NCBI GenBank assembly: GCA_014529385.2
Contig: CM043959.1
Location: 15,944,809-16,008,808, forward strand
Source of the DNA: Adiantum capillus-veneris
Lineage: Eukaryota; Streptophyta; Polypodiopsida; Polypodiales; Pteridaceae
Reading direction: 5' to 3'
Length of the DNA: 64,000 nt
Each line of letters opens with the position of its first letter. The stretch's first letter is position 1. Below the pieces are notes generated by a model. That model worked only from the letters and a program-made list of their open reading frames with translations. It had not been told where the DNA came from and did no database searches. Made by a program: the position numbers and the translations under genes. Positions 23,453 to 36,341 of this stretch are shown here, one piece after another.

Positions 23453-24420
23453 ATGGCTGACAATAATCAAGAGAGTAGAATGAACATTGATAGCTTTGAT
23501 TTTTCACATGAAGGTGCTAATGATGATGCTCCCATGTTTGTGAATTATCTCGTCACTAGGTTGCAGCAAGCTATGGGCAACCCTGCTTTGCAAGCCGAAG
23601 TTACTCAACAACTTCGTGCTTATGGAATTTCCTTTCCTCTCCAAGAGGAGAGAGAGCTTAGGAGGCCTCTTGAAGAGACCCCCAAAAGAAGACTCTCTCC
23701 CATTCGAGAGGAGGAATCCAAAGAGCAAGAAATCAAGGACAGTTTAAGTTCCTCTGAAGATGTGGCTCCACGAAGACGGCGGTCTAGACGATCGCCTACT
23801 CCTCCCAAGAGGAAAATATCAACACATAGTTCTTCTCCTCATCACTCTGAAAGGCAAGAGAGGAAACAAAGGAAGAAAAGGGCTAGGAAGAGGTCACCCT
23901 CTTCTCCTTCTTCTTCACCTTCCTCCTCTTCCGATGAAATTTATGGCTATTCTCCTAGAGAATACAAGAGGGGAGGACATCGCAAATCATTTCCTGCATG
24001 GCGAAGGTCACAAAAGCTAAATAAGTTCAAGGAGGGAGGAAAGAGTATATCTTTTCTCACCTATGATGGCACCTTCGGTGCTACCGACAAAGTGTTGGCC
24101 TTCATCCAGCAATTTGATGCGGCCTTTGGAGATGAGGGCTTCACAGAGTCCTCCAAGCTACGCCATGTAGCTATGCACTTCCAAAAATCAGCTCGTCAAT
24201 GGTGGGCTAGCCTTCGTGGAAATGGTGAAGCCCCAAAGACATGGAAAACTCTACGAGTTTCCATCATGAAGCAATTCCTTGCAAGCGATGCAAAGGACAA
24301 AGTGCTTACCGAATTGCGCAGCTTGAAGCTCCTCTCCCATGAGTCTATCCACAAATATGTAGACAAGTTTTGGGATTTACATCTCAAGGCTACTGTCTTT
24401 CAAAAGATAGACTTTGTCAA
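23453..24420 (+). pseudogene. gag of element B, N-terminal part
   Basis: The ATG at 23453 (MADNNQESRMN) opens a frame to the frameshift at about 24415. It holds an Arg/Ser-rich segment (about 23690-23960), then a capsid-like retrotransposon-gag domain: FLTYDGTFGATDKVLAFIQQ, ARQWWASLRGNG and LLSHESIHKYVDKFWDLH. Copy A reads straight across the site where B breaks, showing that B has lost one base. The rest of gag continues in the next frame. Confidence 0.93.
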
Positions 24421-26720
24421 GCAGGCAGCAATTCTGTGCGGGATTACCTGAAGAGATGGCCGAATACATCAACTCTCAACGGCCTGGTACTATTAGCGAA
24501 GTAATCCATCACACCATGGTTGCTTCACGCATCAATTTCCATCAAGGGGCTAGACGTAATGTCAAGCCCATGGAAAACAAAGATAAAAATGATGCAAAGG
24601 GAAAAACCAATGTTCAAAATACTTCCCAAGCCAATTCCAACAACAACAACAATCGGTCCAAGGAGAAGGGAGTTTACAAAGGTAAAAACAAACTCTCTCC
24701 TGAAGAGCTTGAAGCTTTTCGCAAGGACCATAAGTGTTTCAAGTGTGGGGAGCAAGGACATGGCTATCGTTCTTGCCCCGAGAAGAATGCTCGCAATGAG
24801 ACTCCTAGGGCTTCTACCATCGAAGCTCCAAAAGAGGATGCTCATTGCAAGGGATCATCACTTTCCTATGCTTGGGGAAAGTTAAGAGAGCATGATGCCT
24901 TTATCTTGTTTGACCCTGGCTCTACTCTCAACTTCATATCAATAGAGTTGGCCACCAAGTTGGGCATTCAAGCTTTTGAGATGGGAGATATAGTAGTGGC
25001 TGATGCAGCTTTCAAGGGACAACAAGCCTCCGTTACTCCCTTGATTGGGAAGTTGAGGCTTCATGTTCAAAGCTATGTCGAAAAAGAAGACTTCTTCATC
25101 TCTCCTCTCCAACATGAGGATGTTATCCTAGGGGCACCATGGTTTGATCGCATGGCTGCCAACATGAAGTTCCCTGAAAGGAAAATCTACTTCACCTACA
25201 AGGGAAAGAACATGTATATAGATGCTAGTGAGCGTGGTCGCACTATTCCACTTGTAAATCCTCTTGCTTTTGATAAGTCAATGAAGAGCTCAGTTTCTGC
25301 ATACATGATTTTTGTCAAAGAGTCTCTAAAAGATACTAATGTTTCATCAAATGTAAATAATGGGAATCAAGAAGAGTTAGACTTGTCTAATTTTCTAAAA
25401 GGATTCCAAGATGTGTTCATCGATGATATCCCTATGGACTTACCTCCAAAACGAGGGGATGATGACCATCGCATTGAGCTCCTTCCTGGAAGCTCACCAC
25501 CTAACAAGCCTCCTTATCGAGTCTCCCAAGCTCAACAAGAGGAGATCATGAGGCAAGTACAAGAACTGGTAGACAAAGGGATGGTGAGGCCTAGTTCCTC
25601 TCCCTTTTGTTCTCCAGTCCTTTTAGTGCAAAAGAAAGATGGTACATACCGTATGTGTGTGGACTATCGAGCACTAAACCATATCACTACCAAAAACAGA
25701 TTTCCCGTACCTCGGGTAGAAGATCTGTTTGATAAGCTACAAGGCTCTACCTACTTCAGTAGGATTGACCTTAAGAGTGGCTATCATCAAATAAGATAGT
25801 GGATGAAGATATCTTAAAGACCGCATTTCGCACAACGTTTGGTCTTTATGAAGATAGTCATGCCTTTTGGCTTGACTAATGCACCAGCTACGTTCAATCG
25901 TTTGATGGAGAAAATTTTTAGACCATATCGTAAATTCACTGGAGTGTTCTTTGATGATATCATCATCTACTCCAAGTCTTTGGAGGAACATAAGCAACAT
26001 CTCCAAGTGATTTTTCAAGCATTGAGGGAGAACAAGATTTATCTCAACCAAAAGAAAAGCGAATTCTTCCTTCAAGAGATTCAATACCTAGGTCATATTA
26101 TCTCTAAAGATGGTATCCAAATGGATCCATCAAAGTTCGAGGTAATAAAAGCATGGCCTAACCCAAGAAATCTACATGAGCTAAGAAGCTTTGTTGGTAT
26201 GTGCGCATACTATAGACGCTTCATAGCAAAATTCTCTCAAGTAGCAGGACCACTACACGACCTAACTAAGAAGAACGCTAAGTTTGTATGGACTGCTAAG
26301 GAGCAAAATGCTTTTGAAAGGCTCAAAGAGAAACTTACTTCCCAACCAGTCCTCGTGCTTCCGGATCTCTCAAAGCCATTTGAGGTCCAATGTGATGCTT
26401 GTGGTGATTGCCTTGGAGCAGTTTTGCTTCAAGAAGGGCATGCCATAGCATATGAGAGCCGAAGGCTCAATATTGATGAACGAGTCTTGGGCATTTATGA
26501 GAAAGAGCTTTTAGCTGTTCTACATGCCCTAGACACATGGAAGCACTACCTATTGGGGGCTCCATTTATCCTACGAACCGACCACCAAAGTCTCAAGTAT
26601 TTCATGACGCAAACCAAGCTTTCCGACAAACAAATGAGGTGGGCAAATTTTCTTTCGCAATTTAATTTCCATATTGCTCACATAGCTGGTACGCACAATC
26701 AAGTTGCCGATGCACTTTGA
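24414..26720 (+). pseudogene. gag C-terminus, protease, RT and RNase H of element B
   Basis: One frame carries, in order, the end of gag with the CCHC knuckle [15 protein letters not shown] (24736-24780), protease [12 protein letters not shown] (about 24905), RT with [40 protein letters not shown] and FFDD (about 25948-25960), and RNase H with FEVQCDACGDCLGAVL and TDHQSLKYFMTQT. A deletion near 25797 makes a TAG, and a second near 25848 restores the frame, so about 50 bases inside RT are misread. A TGA at 26718-26720 ends the stretch. Confidence 0.93.
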
Positions 26721-28226
26721 TGACGACCAAAAGTTAATGCGGTGTCTATAGCTACTCACAATGATCTATCCTCTATGATAGATGAGTATGCTACTGACCC
26801 TGACTTTAGAGACATAATGTCAGCCCTTGCTTTGGGGAAGAAAGAGGAACCATTCACCTTGCAGGATAGTTATCTTCTCCACAGAAATAGGCTATGTGTT
26901 ACCCATTCCCTTCATGAGAAAGTTATGTATGAATCCCATGCTCCTCCATATGTGGGGCATAGAGGTATTCAACCTACTCTCCGAGGAGTAGAGACGTACT
27001 TCTATTGGCCTACCATGAAAGTGGACATACAAGAGTATGTATCAAAATGTGTAGTATGCCAAAAGACCAAGTATGATAGAGGGAAGCCACCTGGATTACT
27101 CCAGCCATTGCCTATTCCAAATTCACCATGGGAGAGTATATCCATGGATTTCATCTTTGGATTACCCAAGTCTATCCATGGGAATACAGGAATATGGACA
27201 ATAGTCGACAGGTTTAGCAAGCAAGCACATTTTATTCCTGTCAAAAAGACTATTAAGGCACATCAAATGGCAACTCTCTTCATATCTCAGATTTTCAAGC
27301 ACCATGGATTACCCACATCCATCGTGTCAGATAGAGATCCTAGAATGACCAGTAATTTTTGGAAAGGTCTCTTTGAAAATCTAGGAACGAGATTGAATTT
27401 CTCTTCGGCCTACCACCCACAAACGGATGGCCAAAGTGAGATAGCCAATCTTACGATACTCGATCTACTCAAGACTTATGTTACCGAAGTAGATCAACGC
27501 TCACAATGGGAAAAGTACTTACCTCTTGTAGAGTATGCCTACAATAATACTGTACATACTTCTACAGGAAAAGCACCTTTTGAGATCATTGAGGGAAGAC
27601 CTAAAAGTCCCTTGCTACTCAAAGTACATGGGAAGATCTTCGCCGCCGATGAGTATAGCCGTGACTTACAAGAATCTTTTCAAAAGATTAGGGAGGCTAT
27701 ATCCATCTCTCAACAAAGGCAAAATGCTGCTGCTAATAAGCACAGAAGAGCCTTAATGTTCAAAGAAAATGATTGGGTCTTACTCAAGTTTCCTAAGGCT
27801 CGATTAAGGCAAACGACGGGCAAAAATCCTACGGGCCATCAAAAGTATTATGCTAAACTAGCAAAAAGATACTATGGTCCTTTCCAAATCTTGAAGCCCA
27901 TCAATGAGACGGCTTATCAACTCAAGTTGCCCAACCATTGGCTCATACACAATGCCTTTCATGTAATCCTACTTAAGCCCTACAAAGGAGAGCCACCAAC
28001 TGAACCAATCATTGAAGACCCTCCCGAAGTTGAAGACCAAGAAGAGGTGCTACAACCCGAAGCTGTCCTTCGGCATGAAGACAAGGTACTACGACCTGGT
28101 AAGATTATCCGATGGTATCTTATTAAGTTCAAAAATTATCCTTTTGAAGATGCTAGATGGATGCAAGGAGTACAGCTTAAGGATAGTATGAACCTTGTCA
28201 ATGCTTACAATGCTACATTAGAGTAA
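26721..28226 (+). CDS. integrase with chromodomain-like C-terminus of element B
   Basis: Integrase inserts the cDNA into the host genome. The frame continues from RNase H after one TGA and is open to TAA at 28226. The HHCC zinc finger is seen in ESHAPPYVGHRG and CVVCQKTK (26930-27070). The catalytic triad is seen in SISMDFIFGLPKS, IVSDRDPRMTSNFWKGL and AYHPQTDGQSEIANLT. The C-terminus (VLRPGKIIRWYLIKFKNYPF...ARWMQ) resembles the chromodomain of plant chromoviruses, which directs insertion. This part looks intact but could only be made by readthrough. Confidence 0.92.
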
Positions 28227-28572
28227 GCAAATGTACAAATTTCTTTTAAATGACTCATGTTTTTGTCTTATAAGACTAGTCCTCTTTTTAATTGTGCACA
28301 AATTTAACTAGTATGCATGCTTAGAATCATGTTTGTGATGACGATGTCTCTCAAACACCAAGTAGCATTTGTCACTCTACTTTGGGAGAATGAAATGGAC
28401 TAAAGAGCAGACATGCTTGCGGCAGCTATGTCTCCCAAGCACCAAATGGATTAGTCATCCATCTTGGAAAGATGTCGTAGGGTAAAAAGGGATCCTCTAC
28501 CCGCTAAATAAGATTGACTAATGACTAAGGCTTTATCTCTTCTACCTCATAGTCGAGGACGACTATGATTTC

Positions 28573-28585
28573 AAGAGAGAGGTAA
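28573..28585 (+). promoter_or_regulatory. polypurine tract of element B
   Basis: AAGAGAGAGGTAA abuts the 3' LTR; the same tract precedes the copy A LTR at 5010-5022. It primes plus-strand DNA synthesis. Confidence 0.85.
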
Positions 28586-29609
28586 TGTCATAAAATCTAA
28601 TATCTAACCAACCCAAATGATTTTCTCATATTAAATTGATCACTTAATGTGGGAGAATAAACGGGAACAAGTGTTAAGATGTAGATATGTGCTTATAGAT
28701 CTATCTCAACACGGGGCCAATGGTAAAGGGGCCCAAATGAGAGATGGTCTATCAAAGAGCAAAGCTAACCAATGGAGCATAAGACCTTAGGGTTAGCTTC
28801 ATTGAATACCTCCAATAATGTGTGTAAAAGTCCTTTGACCTTAGGTAAGCTAAGGCTGAGCTTGAGGCGGGAACCAGGCCCAAGCTCGAGGTGCTTGTCG
28901 TGCTTGAGGTGCTTTTCATGCTTGAGGTGCTTGATTAAGGTGCTTGAAGTGCCATGCAAAGTGCAAGAGCTCCCTCTCCAAGAAAGTAGAGGTTGAGAGC
29001 CTACACCAACACTCTTGGCTATGGAGTGCAAATCCAACCAAGAGCCATGCTTCAATGCTTAAGCTTGCCATCTCCTTCTTCTTCATTACTATGCTATTAT
29101 TTATGCTAGCAACAAGAGTTATGATAAGTGAGGAACTAATTCTTTCTCCTACAAAATGTTTCTTCTTTCTCTTTCCTACCCTCATTCCCTGCTAGCTCTC
29201 TCCACCTTCGAAGGTGTTTGAGGTCTTGGGACTGAGGCTTGGGATAGCTAAAGCTTTCTTCAAGTTTATGTTATGTTTGTGATGCATGAAGCTTTCCATC
29301 TTCATTGCATCACCTAGGTCACAAGGAACACAAAGACTGTATTGTAACAAGTCTCTCGTAATGGGATAAATCATAATACAAATGCCTATTGGAGGGGGGA
29401 CCGGCTCCACATAAATCCGGTCCTCAACTGTTGTCATGTTCTCTAAATTCTCTCTCTTGCAAAAGTATTGTTCATGCCAAGTTAACTAATTGCTATGATT
29501 ATGTTGCTATCTTCAATTATGTTCACCCGTTATGCTCACAAAGTTATTTCTCAAAAGTACTCTCATTAATTTCCGCTACTCTCAAGTTAAATAGGCCAAT
29601 TCCATTACA
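28586..29609 (+). repeat. 3' LTR of element B
   Basis: 1,024 bp, nearly identical to 22017-23038. Confidence 0.96.
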
Positions 29610-30568
29610 TTGCCAATGAAGGAGATCAAATGACAATTTTCCCCTTTAAAAAACCAAGCTTTCTAACTCGAAGGACCATGTTATGGTGGTGGAGGTTATC
29701 ATTGGTTGAGAAAGTGCCCAAAGGGAGAAGTAGTCACTATGTTGAATGTGGTAAAACACATGATATATGACTGCTACAAGCTCATTGACAAAAAAAGGAA
29801 AGGCATCATTCATTCTGATTGAAGTAATTTCATCTAGATGATTATTGAACAAGTAGCTCAGTCATCATAAAGACAAGAGCACAAGCACGTAAGAATAATC
29901 CTGAAGAAAGGAAAAACAAAGTTGCCAACTAGACTACATGAAGTAAAGAGAAACTCTTGAAAGGCTAGAAAGGTGAGATTGAAAGCACAAAGGGAGATCA
30001 AGTGGATATCACAGCTAATCTTGCAAAATCTCAAGAATATTTAATGTAAGCTCTTAGAGGGTTATTATTGGTTGATAAATTGACCCCCCTTCATGCACGT
30101 TTAAGAATTCTTGACAAGTTGCTAATGCTCCACATCAACTGTGCTTGGAATATGGAGCCTGCAAAGACAAAGCAAGAGTGTATAAGAGAACTTGAGGTTA
30201 TGCTAAAAGCGTTGGTCTCCATGGTGGTGCGTTTGAGCTAACAAAGGATAAGAAGGCATTAGGAAGATTACAAGATCACCCCAATAAAATATGTATGAGT
30301 GGTAGTAAAGTGAGGCATCTGCTTTTGAACTATTCTTACTCCCAATTTCCCAACATTGAGTTTCAGTTATGAAAAAAGGTGTGTAACATAACCACTTACA
30401 GAGGTAAGTGGTTATGACTTTTGGGCTCATAGTGATGTCTATCTCTCTCCTCCATAGCCTCTATAGTTGCTTTTGGGTGCAGAAGAATTCCATATTTAGT
30501 AACTGCTAGCTTTCTCATTGTCCCTTTGATCGTGGCTCCTACAGTATCTCATGAATGTAGCATCTTAG

Positions 30569-30572
<4 letters not shown>
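29610..30572. other. intergenic, no gene recognised
   Basis: AT-rich sequence after the TTGCC duplication. No coding signal, RNA gene or element end is convincing. Confidence 0.5.

Positions 30573-30623
<51 letters not shown>
30573..30623. repeat. (CT)25 microsatellite
   Basis: Perfect CT run. Confidence 0.97.
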
Positions 30624-30627
<4 letters not shown>

Positions 30628-30854
30628 AGTACTATGGCTGTGTTTTGATGGTATTCTTTGTTGTATCATTAGCTTCGTAACTCATTCCACATGGAATCAC
30701 ATGATGTTCAGAATGGCAGTACATACACCCTATACCTTCCTCCATTGTCTATTACACATCACATCCCAAGGGATCTTCTACCGACCAAGGTTACAATTCA
30801 GCTCTCCTCATACACTTATCATTCAACATGAGCCTCTTGCACACATGGGGAAGG

Positions 30855-31115
30855 ACTCTTTAGACAAGTTTCATGGTTAGGGCTTTCACACATGGCGAGT
30901 GAAAGTCAAGGGTTATCTTATGAGCAAGATTCTTTGGGGGGTTATGAAGCCTACACCACGAGGGAGATACATAACACTAGCATAATTTCATGCCAAAGAT
31001 GACAAAGCCTTTTCACCTCTGTTGATGATACTTTCTTGATGAAGCGTGTGATGCTTGGACAATAGTCGAGAAGAATTTTGGAGGCCAAAGAAATCACTAA
31101 TCAACCTGTCCATGA
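30855..31115 (+). pseudogene. Ty1/copia gag fragment
   Basis: Across three frames the plus strand gives LDKFHG*GFHTWRVKVKGYL, a 'DDKAFSPLLM' segment and FLDEACDAWTIVEKNFGGQR, in the order of a copia/UBN2 gag. Stops and frameshifts occur throughout. It is unlike the relic at 19597-20046 and is probably a separate insertion. No LTR or pol is visible nearby. Confidence 0.65.
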
Positions 31116-31375
31116 CGCCAAGCTTATGTCTACGACTCAAGTTCAAAGTACCCAAAATCCCCCAGCATTCATTTAGTATTGAGTGTTCCAATAATAAGTA
31201 GAAGCCCATAAAACTAAAAAGGGGAGGGCAAAACACTTCTACTAAAGACCATGAAAAGTGCTTGGCCAATAAAAGAATCTCCATGTAAAACTTCCAAAAA
31301 CCAAGGTGACGGGTCGCATTGGCATTCTAAAACAAGGCCGAGACTAACGTGCAGACGACGGCACTGCCTATTGTG

Positions 31376-31376
<1 letters not shown>

Positions 31377-31428
<52 letters not shown>
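31377..31428. repeat. (CA)26 microsatellite
   Basis: Perfect CA run. Confidence 0.97.
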
Positions 31429-31431
<3 letters not shown>

Positions 31432-32962
31432 AGATATGCTATTTTTATTACTAAGCTTAAAAAATAGCCTTGAAAAGCCTAAAAAATGTGTACAAGATTT
31501 GATAGTCACCACTCCTATATCACTAGTGCCAACAAAGTCACTAAATCAAGCACTCCTACTCTGATGAGTAATAAGCATAATCAATGTTGAAAATTATTTT
31601 ATGTTTTTCACCACAAGTGGTGGGAATGTACTCTAACATAAGAACCTTCCTTTAGATAAAAAGCTTTTATATTTCATTATTGTACTTTTGCTTATACAAA
31701 TTTCGTTTTGTTTAGTTAGGATTCTTCAAGGCCTCTAATCTGCCTCCAAAAGTTGTATTCTTTTGGCATGAGCATGTAGCAATCAACGTTTTACTTTTAT
31801 AACATGGAGCTCATAAACTAGTCAACAATCTATAATGATATGAAATGTTTATTTCAGTTTCACGAGTACAAAGCCACTTTAATAAATGTACATGTCTTAA
31901 TATGGGTATCTTAACTTATATAGCTAAAATTGTCATTCATTCAAACACATTTTCTTGATTTGATATAGTTCTTTTCCATGGAAGTATACAATTTTCTTTT
32001 TCTTGATAACTTAGAAAGGTTTGATTGTGTAAATTAAAAATTAAATTAGTGTTCATGAAAAGTCTATGTCACAAACATACAAAATTCTCTATAGGGTAGA
32101 TTCAAAGAGGAAATTTTTCATAATAGCCAGCATTTTTTACAATTTAACTCTATTTTCTTGAATTTTCAAAGCGGATTTTCTCCGACTCCCCCTCCCTTCA
32201 ACCAGCTGTTTTGATTTTTCAACCGGCTCAAGGCTAAGCTGAGGCACACTTTTCCAAAATGTTGTGTGAGTCATCAAATTTCATAAATAAAAGGAAGTAG
32301 CACAAACAGGTTTCTTTAAAACTACATTTAGTCTATCCAATTACCTCTTCAATACAAATAGTTCAGGAAAAAAAATAAACTCTTCATTAAACTTATATTT
32401 GAAGATTAACTTCAAGTTTTCACAGCAAGCACAAATGCATGTGCTCACACAAACCCGCATTGCGTTTCCATAAACACAATCATAAACTTATGAGGTTTTC
32501 CTTGTTAGCACTCTCAAATACAAGGCTTACAAGCTGAGGTAGGATAAAGCATCCCCTGCCTGGCCAATCTTCACAATTAGCAACAAACTGTATCGTCCTT
32601 AAGGGTTCATAAAATGCGTACCCAGCATCCCAGGTTTCACTTGGTTTGCCTGGCGGCATTTTGTTGCACAACAGGACATGCAGCAAGACATAATCATTCA
32701 TGTTGGGGCTGTCACTCAGGGATGAAAAGCCTGCTCAAAAGCGATCCTGTTTCCTTCAAATCAAGGATAACCCCCGAGTCAGAAAAATGTGAAGAATGAA
32801 TTGTATATCGAAAAATCAGTTTCTCCGTGTAGCTTAGTACACCTCAAATAAATGCCCCATGTTGAGAATAAAAGTCGCTCAGACCCCACCTCATTTTGTT
32901 TACACAGAAATGCTCCATGGCTCAATCTATGCACGTAATCAGCTAAAACCGAGAAAACGGCT
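31429..32962. other. non-coding flank downstream of GUX
   Basis: AT-rich sequence, with the 3' untranslated region of the minus-strand GUX gene probably in its right part. No other gene was recognised. Confidence 0.5.
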
Positions 32963-35855
32963 TCATAAGAGTGAAACTGTTGCATTTTCCACTGGTGGGT
33001 TATTTCCATCATAATTTGGATCACCCCAGTGCCAAAGCATGCTCTCCCAGTAGCAAAAGTCTTGGTTGCAGATCTGTAATCGAGGATCCGTAATATTCCG
33101 CTTCCAATGCTCATCAGAAAAAGAAGCGTTCTTGGCACCCAGTCTATCCCACTCGAGAGCAGCCTTTTGCTTGGTGCGCAGCAGACAAAACTGCTGCAGG
33201 TCTAGGGACATAGAATCATGCACCTTCCACCATAATGCATGAGCTGTATCACTTGCAAAACTCCGCTGATCCTGCACATTCCAATTGCAGTCATAGTCGC
33301 GAAAGCATAACCATGGCTTTAGCCCCAAATAATGCAATACATAAAGCTCAGGAGGATCCGCCCCAAACAATCTAGTCTTTTCATTGAACTCTGCAGTGTC
33401 ATTCAACCAGAAGTGTTTTAGAAAATTCATCCTCCTGGGTATCCTGTGCCACCAAGTGAAAATCTCATTCAGGTAGCCCTGATCGCCACCATTGTACGAT
33501 ACTATATCATTGATCCGGTCTATTAGAAGTTGAAAAGTGCAGTTCGACGGCTCAATGACCATGACGCCTGAATTGAATAGTGTCGCATTGTTACCAGTTG
33601 CTGAGATTTCAGGAAGCTCAAAAAGAAAGTCAATATTTCTCAGTATCAGTAAATCTGCATCTATGAAAATTATTCTTTTGTACATTGTGAGTTGCCATAA
33701 CCTAAACTTGCTGTAGTTCCACTCGTTGTAAGCCTCCGGTTCAGCTTTAGGATTACGTATTCTCTGAATCTCTATTACTTTCCAACCAGCTAACTCCAGC
33801 CCCTTGCGATGCTCTGGAAGGATGTTCTCATCCACAAGGATAACAAGATCTCGAGTGGAACCAGTGAGGCGAATACTTTTTGCAACAGTAATGGCCCCAC
33901 ATACATAAAACTGAGCTGAGTGCAAGATGGTAGCATAGGCCTCCTGGCTCCCTATATCCTTGTTTACAATGCGGGCTGCAAATCCATCAGCAAAATTCAA
34001 ATCAACTTGCCCTCTAGAGCTTTCTTAGTAGAGACACAACACTTCACCTCAAAGACAACACAATGTTAGGTATGAACTTGCAAGTTGCCCTTTATACCTT
34101 TAGAAGCAAGCACATCAAGGCGCTTTCACAGAGCCAAGCAAGAAACGTTTCCCAAATTACAAACATAGAAACAATAGTAAGTAGGCACCAGACAAATATG
34201 TATTACCCCACATGCAGACGCAGACAGACACAAACGGATACTGAACTTATTGACTAGAAATGTCAATAACTAGTCCATTTTTCTGACAGAAAACTGATAC
34301 GAACCCCAATTGGTGAGGCCAGTTAAAGCCATTCATACCTCAAGCAGCACACACACGAATACACTTTTCATAGAGCTTAGTGAGCATGATTGGAAGCTTT
34401 TCATGAATGAGACCATGTAAGCCAGATGAGTAGTGGCACCAGCAATAATCAAGGAAAATGCAAGCATCCCAATCCAGATGCAACCATGCACACACAACTA
34501 GACGCGAGCACATATCTGCTAGATAGTTGGAAATACTCACAGTCATCCTCCAGGGGAACGGCAAGCTCACAAGACCCAACTGGTAGGGCCAGCTTTTTCT
34601 TCAGCATTGGGAGATCCATCTTGAAGAGCCAAGCATTGGCTGCTTTGACAACAAGGTTGCTACAACCAAAGAGATTAGGGAGGGGCGTGCATGAATCAAG
34701 TACCAATAAGTGGCTTGCATCTGTGTACAATGCCACATGCGCACCAGCAAGTTCCACCTGGAGACGCGCAACATCACGTGACCAAGAACCCCTACAAGGA
34801 ACTTTTACAACCACCAGATCTAATCTTGTTCCTTGTTTTACATTAGGCATGGGCATATAGGGACATTTCGGCACCCCATCCTGCTCCTCTTCATCAATCC
34901 ACTCTGGGTACAAGTCCGCCCATTGCACATCTTCATGCATATGCTCAAACGGAAACAAAAATGAGTGTCTCTGTCCTACAAACTCTTCCCACTCTTTAAC
35001 TTCTTCTCGCTTGTTGAAATTTACAAGCCCTACTTTCAATTCCTCGGCATTGTTGACCTTCAAAGATCCAAGCAAAGATGCAATCTCTGCCCATGTAATT
35101 GGTATTTGAGTGTTGTATCTCTCCTTTGAATTGATGCTCTCTGTAAAGCTGCAAAAGACGCAAATTTTTCAATTGCAAATCCTATGAACTAGCACATTGC
35201 AGTGACAGACTGTTTGACTTGGGATTTTGTGCATGGGATTTACAGAAAGGCCAGCTCTCGAAGACGACTTGCTGTTCAACGGAAAAAATGGCCTAATGTC
35301 TTGAAAAAAACTATATGCACAACAAATACAAGGGACATGAGAAAGGCTGGCTACCTCTCTCTCAATACAGATATGACATCTGCCCTTTAGTATATGAACT
35401 GCTTAAATTCATAGCTTGAAGAGAGAAAACGAGAGATCGGCGAAAATGCACCTGGACTTAAAAGTCCTTCGGAGTTCCTGATACGAGGTGGGTGAAAGCA
35501 AAAATGTGAAGGATGCAGCCAGGAGGAGGGAGAAGAGGGTTAGCTTCAGGGTGAAAAATCTGCAGCTAAGTAGCCTCTCCTTGCCCTTGTATAACAAGGG
35601 TTCCAACTTCCTTCTTACTGAGTATTTGTAGGCCTTGCGTGAGCTTTCGATATCTCTGCAGAAATCCGGCATAATTTGAAGTTTTCTGTCGCAGCAAAAA
35701 AGATGACAATAATTTACACGAATGGACACAACCAGAGGAAACCAGAGCAATCTAAGCTTTTAGAAAATGCGAATGCTGTGTACATGCCTGTTTTGTTGTT
35801 TTCTTAGGAAGAGAGCTTACCCTGCTCCAGGCAGGCGATAGCGAGGTTCGCCCAT
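32963..35855 (-). CDS. GUX: GUX-type xylan alpha-glucuronosyltransferase (GT8), four coding exons
   Basis: GUX enzymes transfer glucuronic acid from UDP-GlcA to the xylan backbone in the Golgi. Proposed exons on the minus strand: 35855-35821 (ATG, MGEPRYRLPGAG), 35685-35452, 35148-34541 and about 34011-32963 (TGA at 32965-32963). Introns begin GTAAGC, GTGCAT and GTGAGT and end in AG; phases join in frame to about 640 residues, a normal family length. The last acceptor could be at 34012 or 34006. Exon 2 encodes a type II membrane anchor (LTLFSLLLAASFTFLL, about residues 60-75). Exon 3 has the plant GUX stem region, CPYMPMPNVKQGTRLDLVVV and LALPVGSCELAVPL. Exon 4 has the GT8 domain: AYATILHSAQFYVCGAI, the DAD metal site in FIDADLLILRN (near residue 410), FNSGVMVIEPSNCTF, NGGDQGYLNEIFTWWHR and HYLGLKPWLCFRDYDCNW. 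No defect is visible. Confidence 0.93.
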
Positions 35856-36306
35856 TGCTGATCTGCAAAACCTACTTTCAGAGCTCCATGAGATAGTTGT
35901 CTATACTCTGCCGCACGCATGAATGAAGCAGAAGAGAGCAATGCCAGCGTTGGTGGTGGTTGAGCGTGCACTCTTCGCCGTGGAGGGGTAGAGACGGTGG
36001 CGTTTTGCTTTGCTTAGGAAGACGTGAGCTTTAAATTTAAGCACCCAGGGTCGAAGCCTTAAGGGCCTAGCATTTCTTCGTTTTGTCTAAAGCATTAAAG
36101 GGCTTGGTATTTTTTTCGTTTTTCGACCTCAATTTCACTCGCTGCGAGAGGTAGTTGAAGTGAGTGGGTCTCACTTTAACATCCAAGAAAGTTACTGAAA
36201 TTCATCCCGATCAGGATTGCTTTCCGATAGGCATTTTACCAGTTTTGGGGTATTTTGCTTGTTTTCAACAGGTAACTAGTAGCGCACAAGAAGGGACATC
36301 CGCGCG

Positions 36307-36307
<1 letters not shown>
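35856..36307 (-). other. presumed 5' UTR and promoter region of GUX
   Basis: Upstream of the GUX ATG on the minus strand. The sequence includes TTTAAATTTAAG near 36030, but I cannot define a TATA box or transcription start with confidence. No other gene is seen. Confidence 0.35.

Positions 36308-36340
<33 letters not shown>
36308..36340. repeat. homopolymer run of 33 G
   Basis: CGCGCGC followed by 33 consecutive G. Such runs are prone to assembly and length error. Confidence 0.95.

Positions 36341-36341
<1 letters not shown>

Larger units (their letters stand above)
22017..29609 (+). mobile_element. Ty3/gypsy chromodomain-type retrotransposon B (complete, young, inactivated)
   Basis: A complete 7,593-bp element with LTRs of 1,022 and 1,024 bp that differ at only about 20 positions by eye, a Met-type primer site, a polypurine tract and gag-protease-RT-RNase H-integrase-chromodomain in standard order. 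It has few inactivating changes: a one-base loss in gag near 24415, two small deletions in RT (near 25797 and 25848), and a TGA at 26718-26720 where copy A has a serine codon. Copy A (1-6419) is an older member of the family. Confidence 0.96.
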
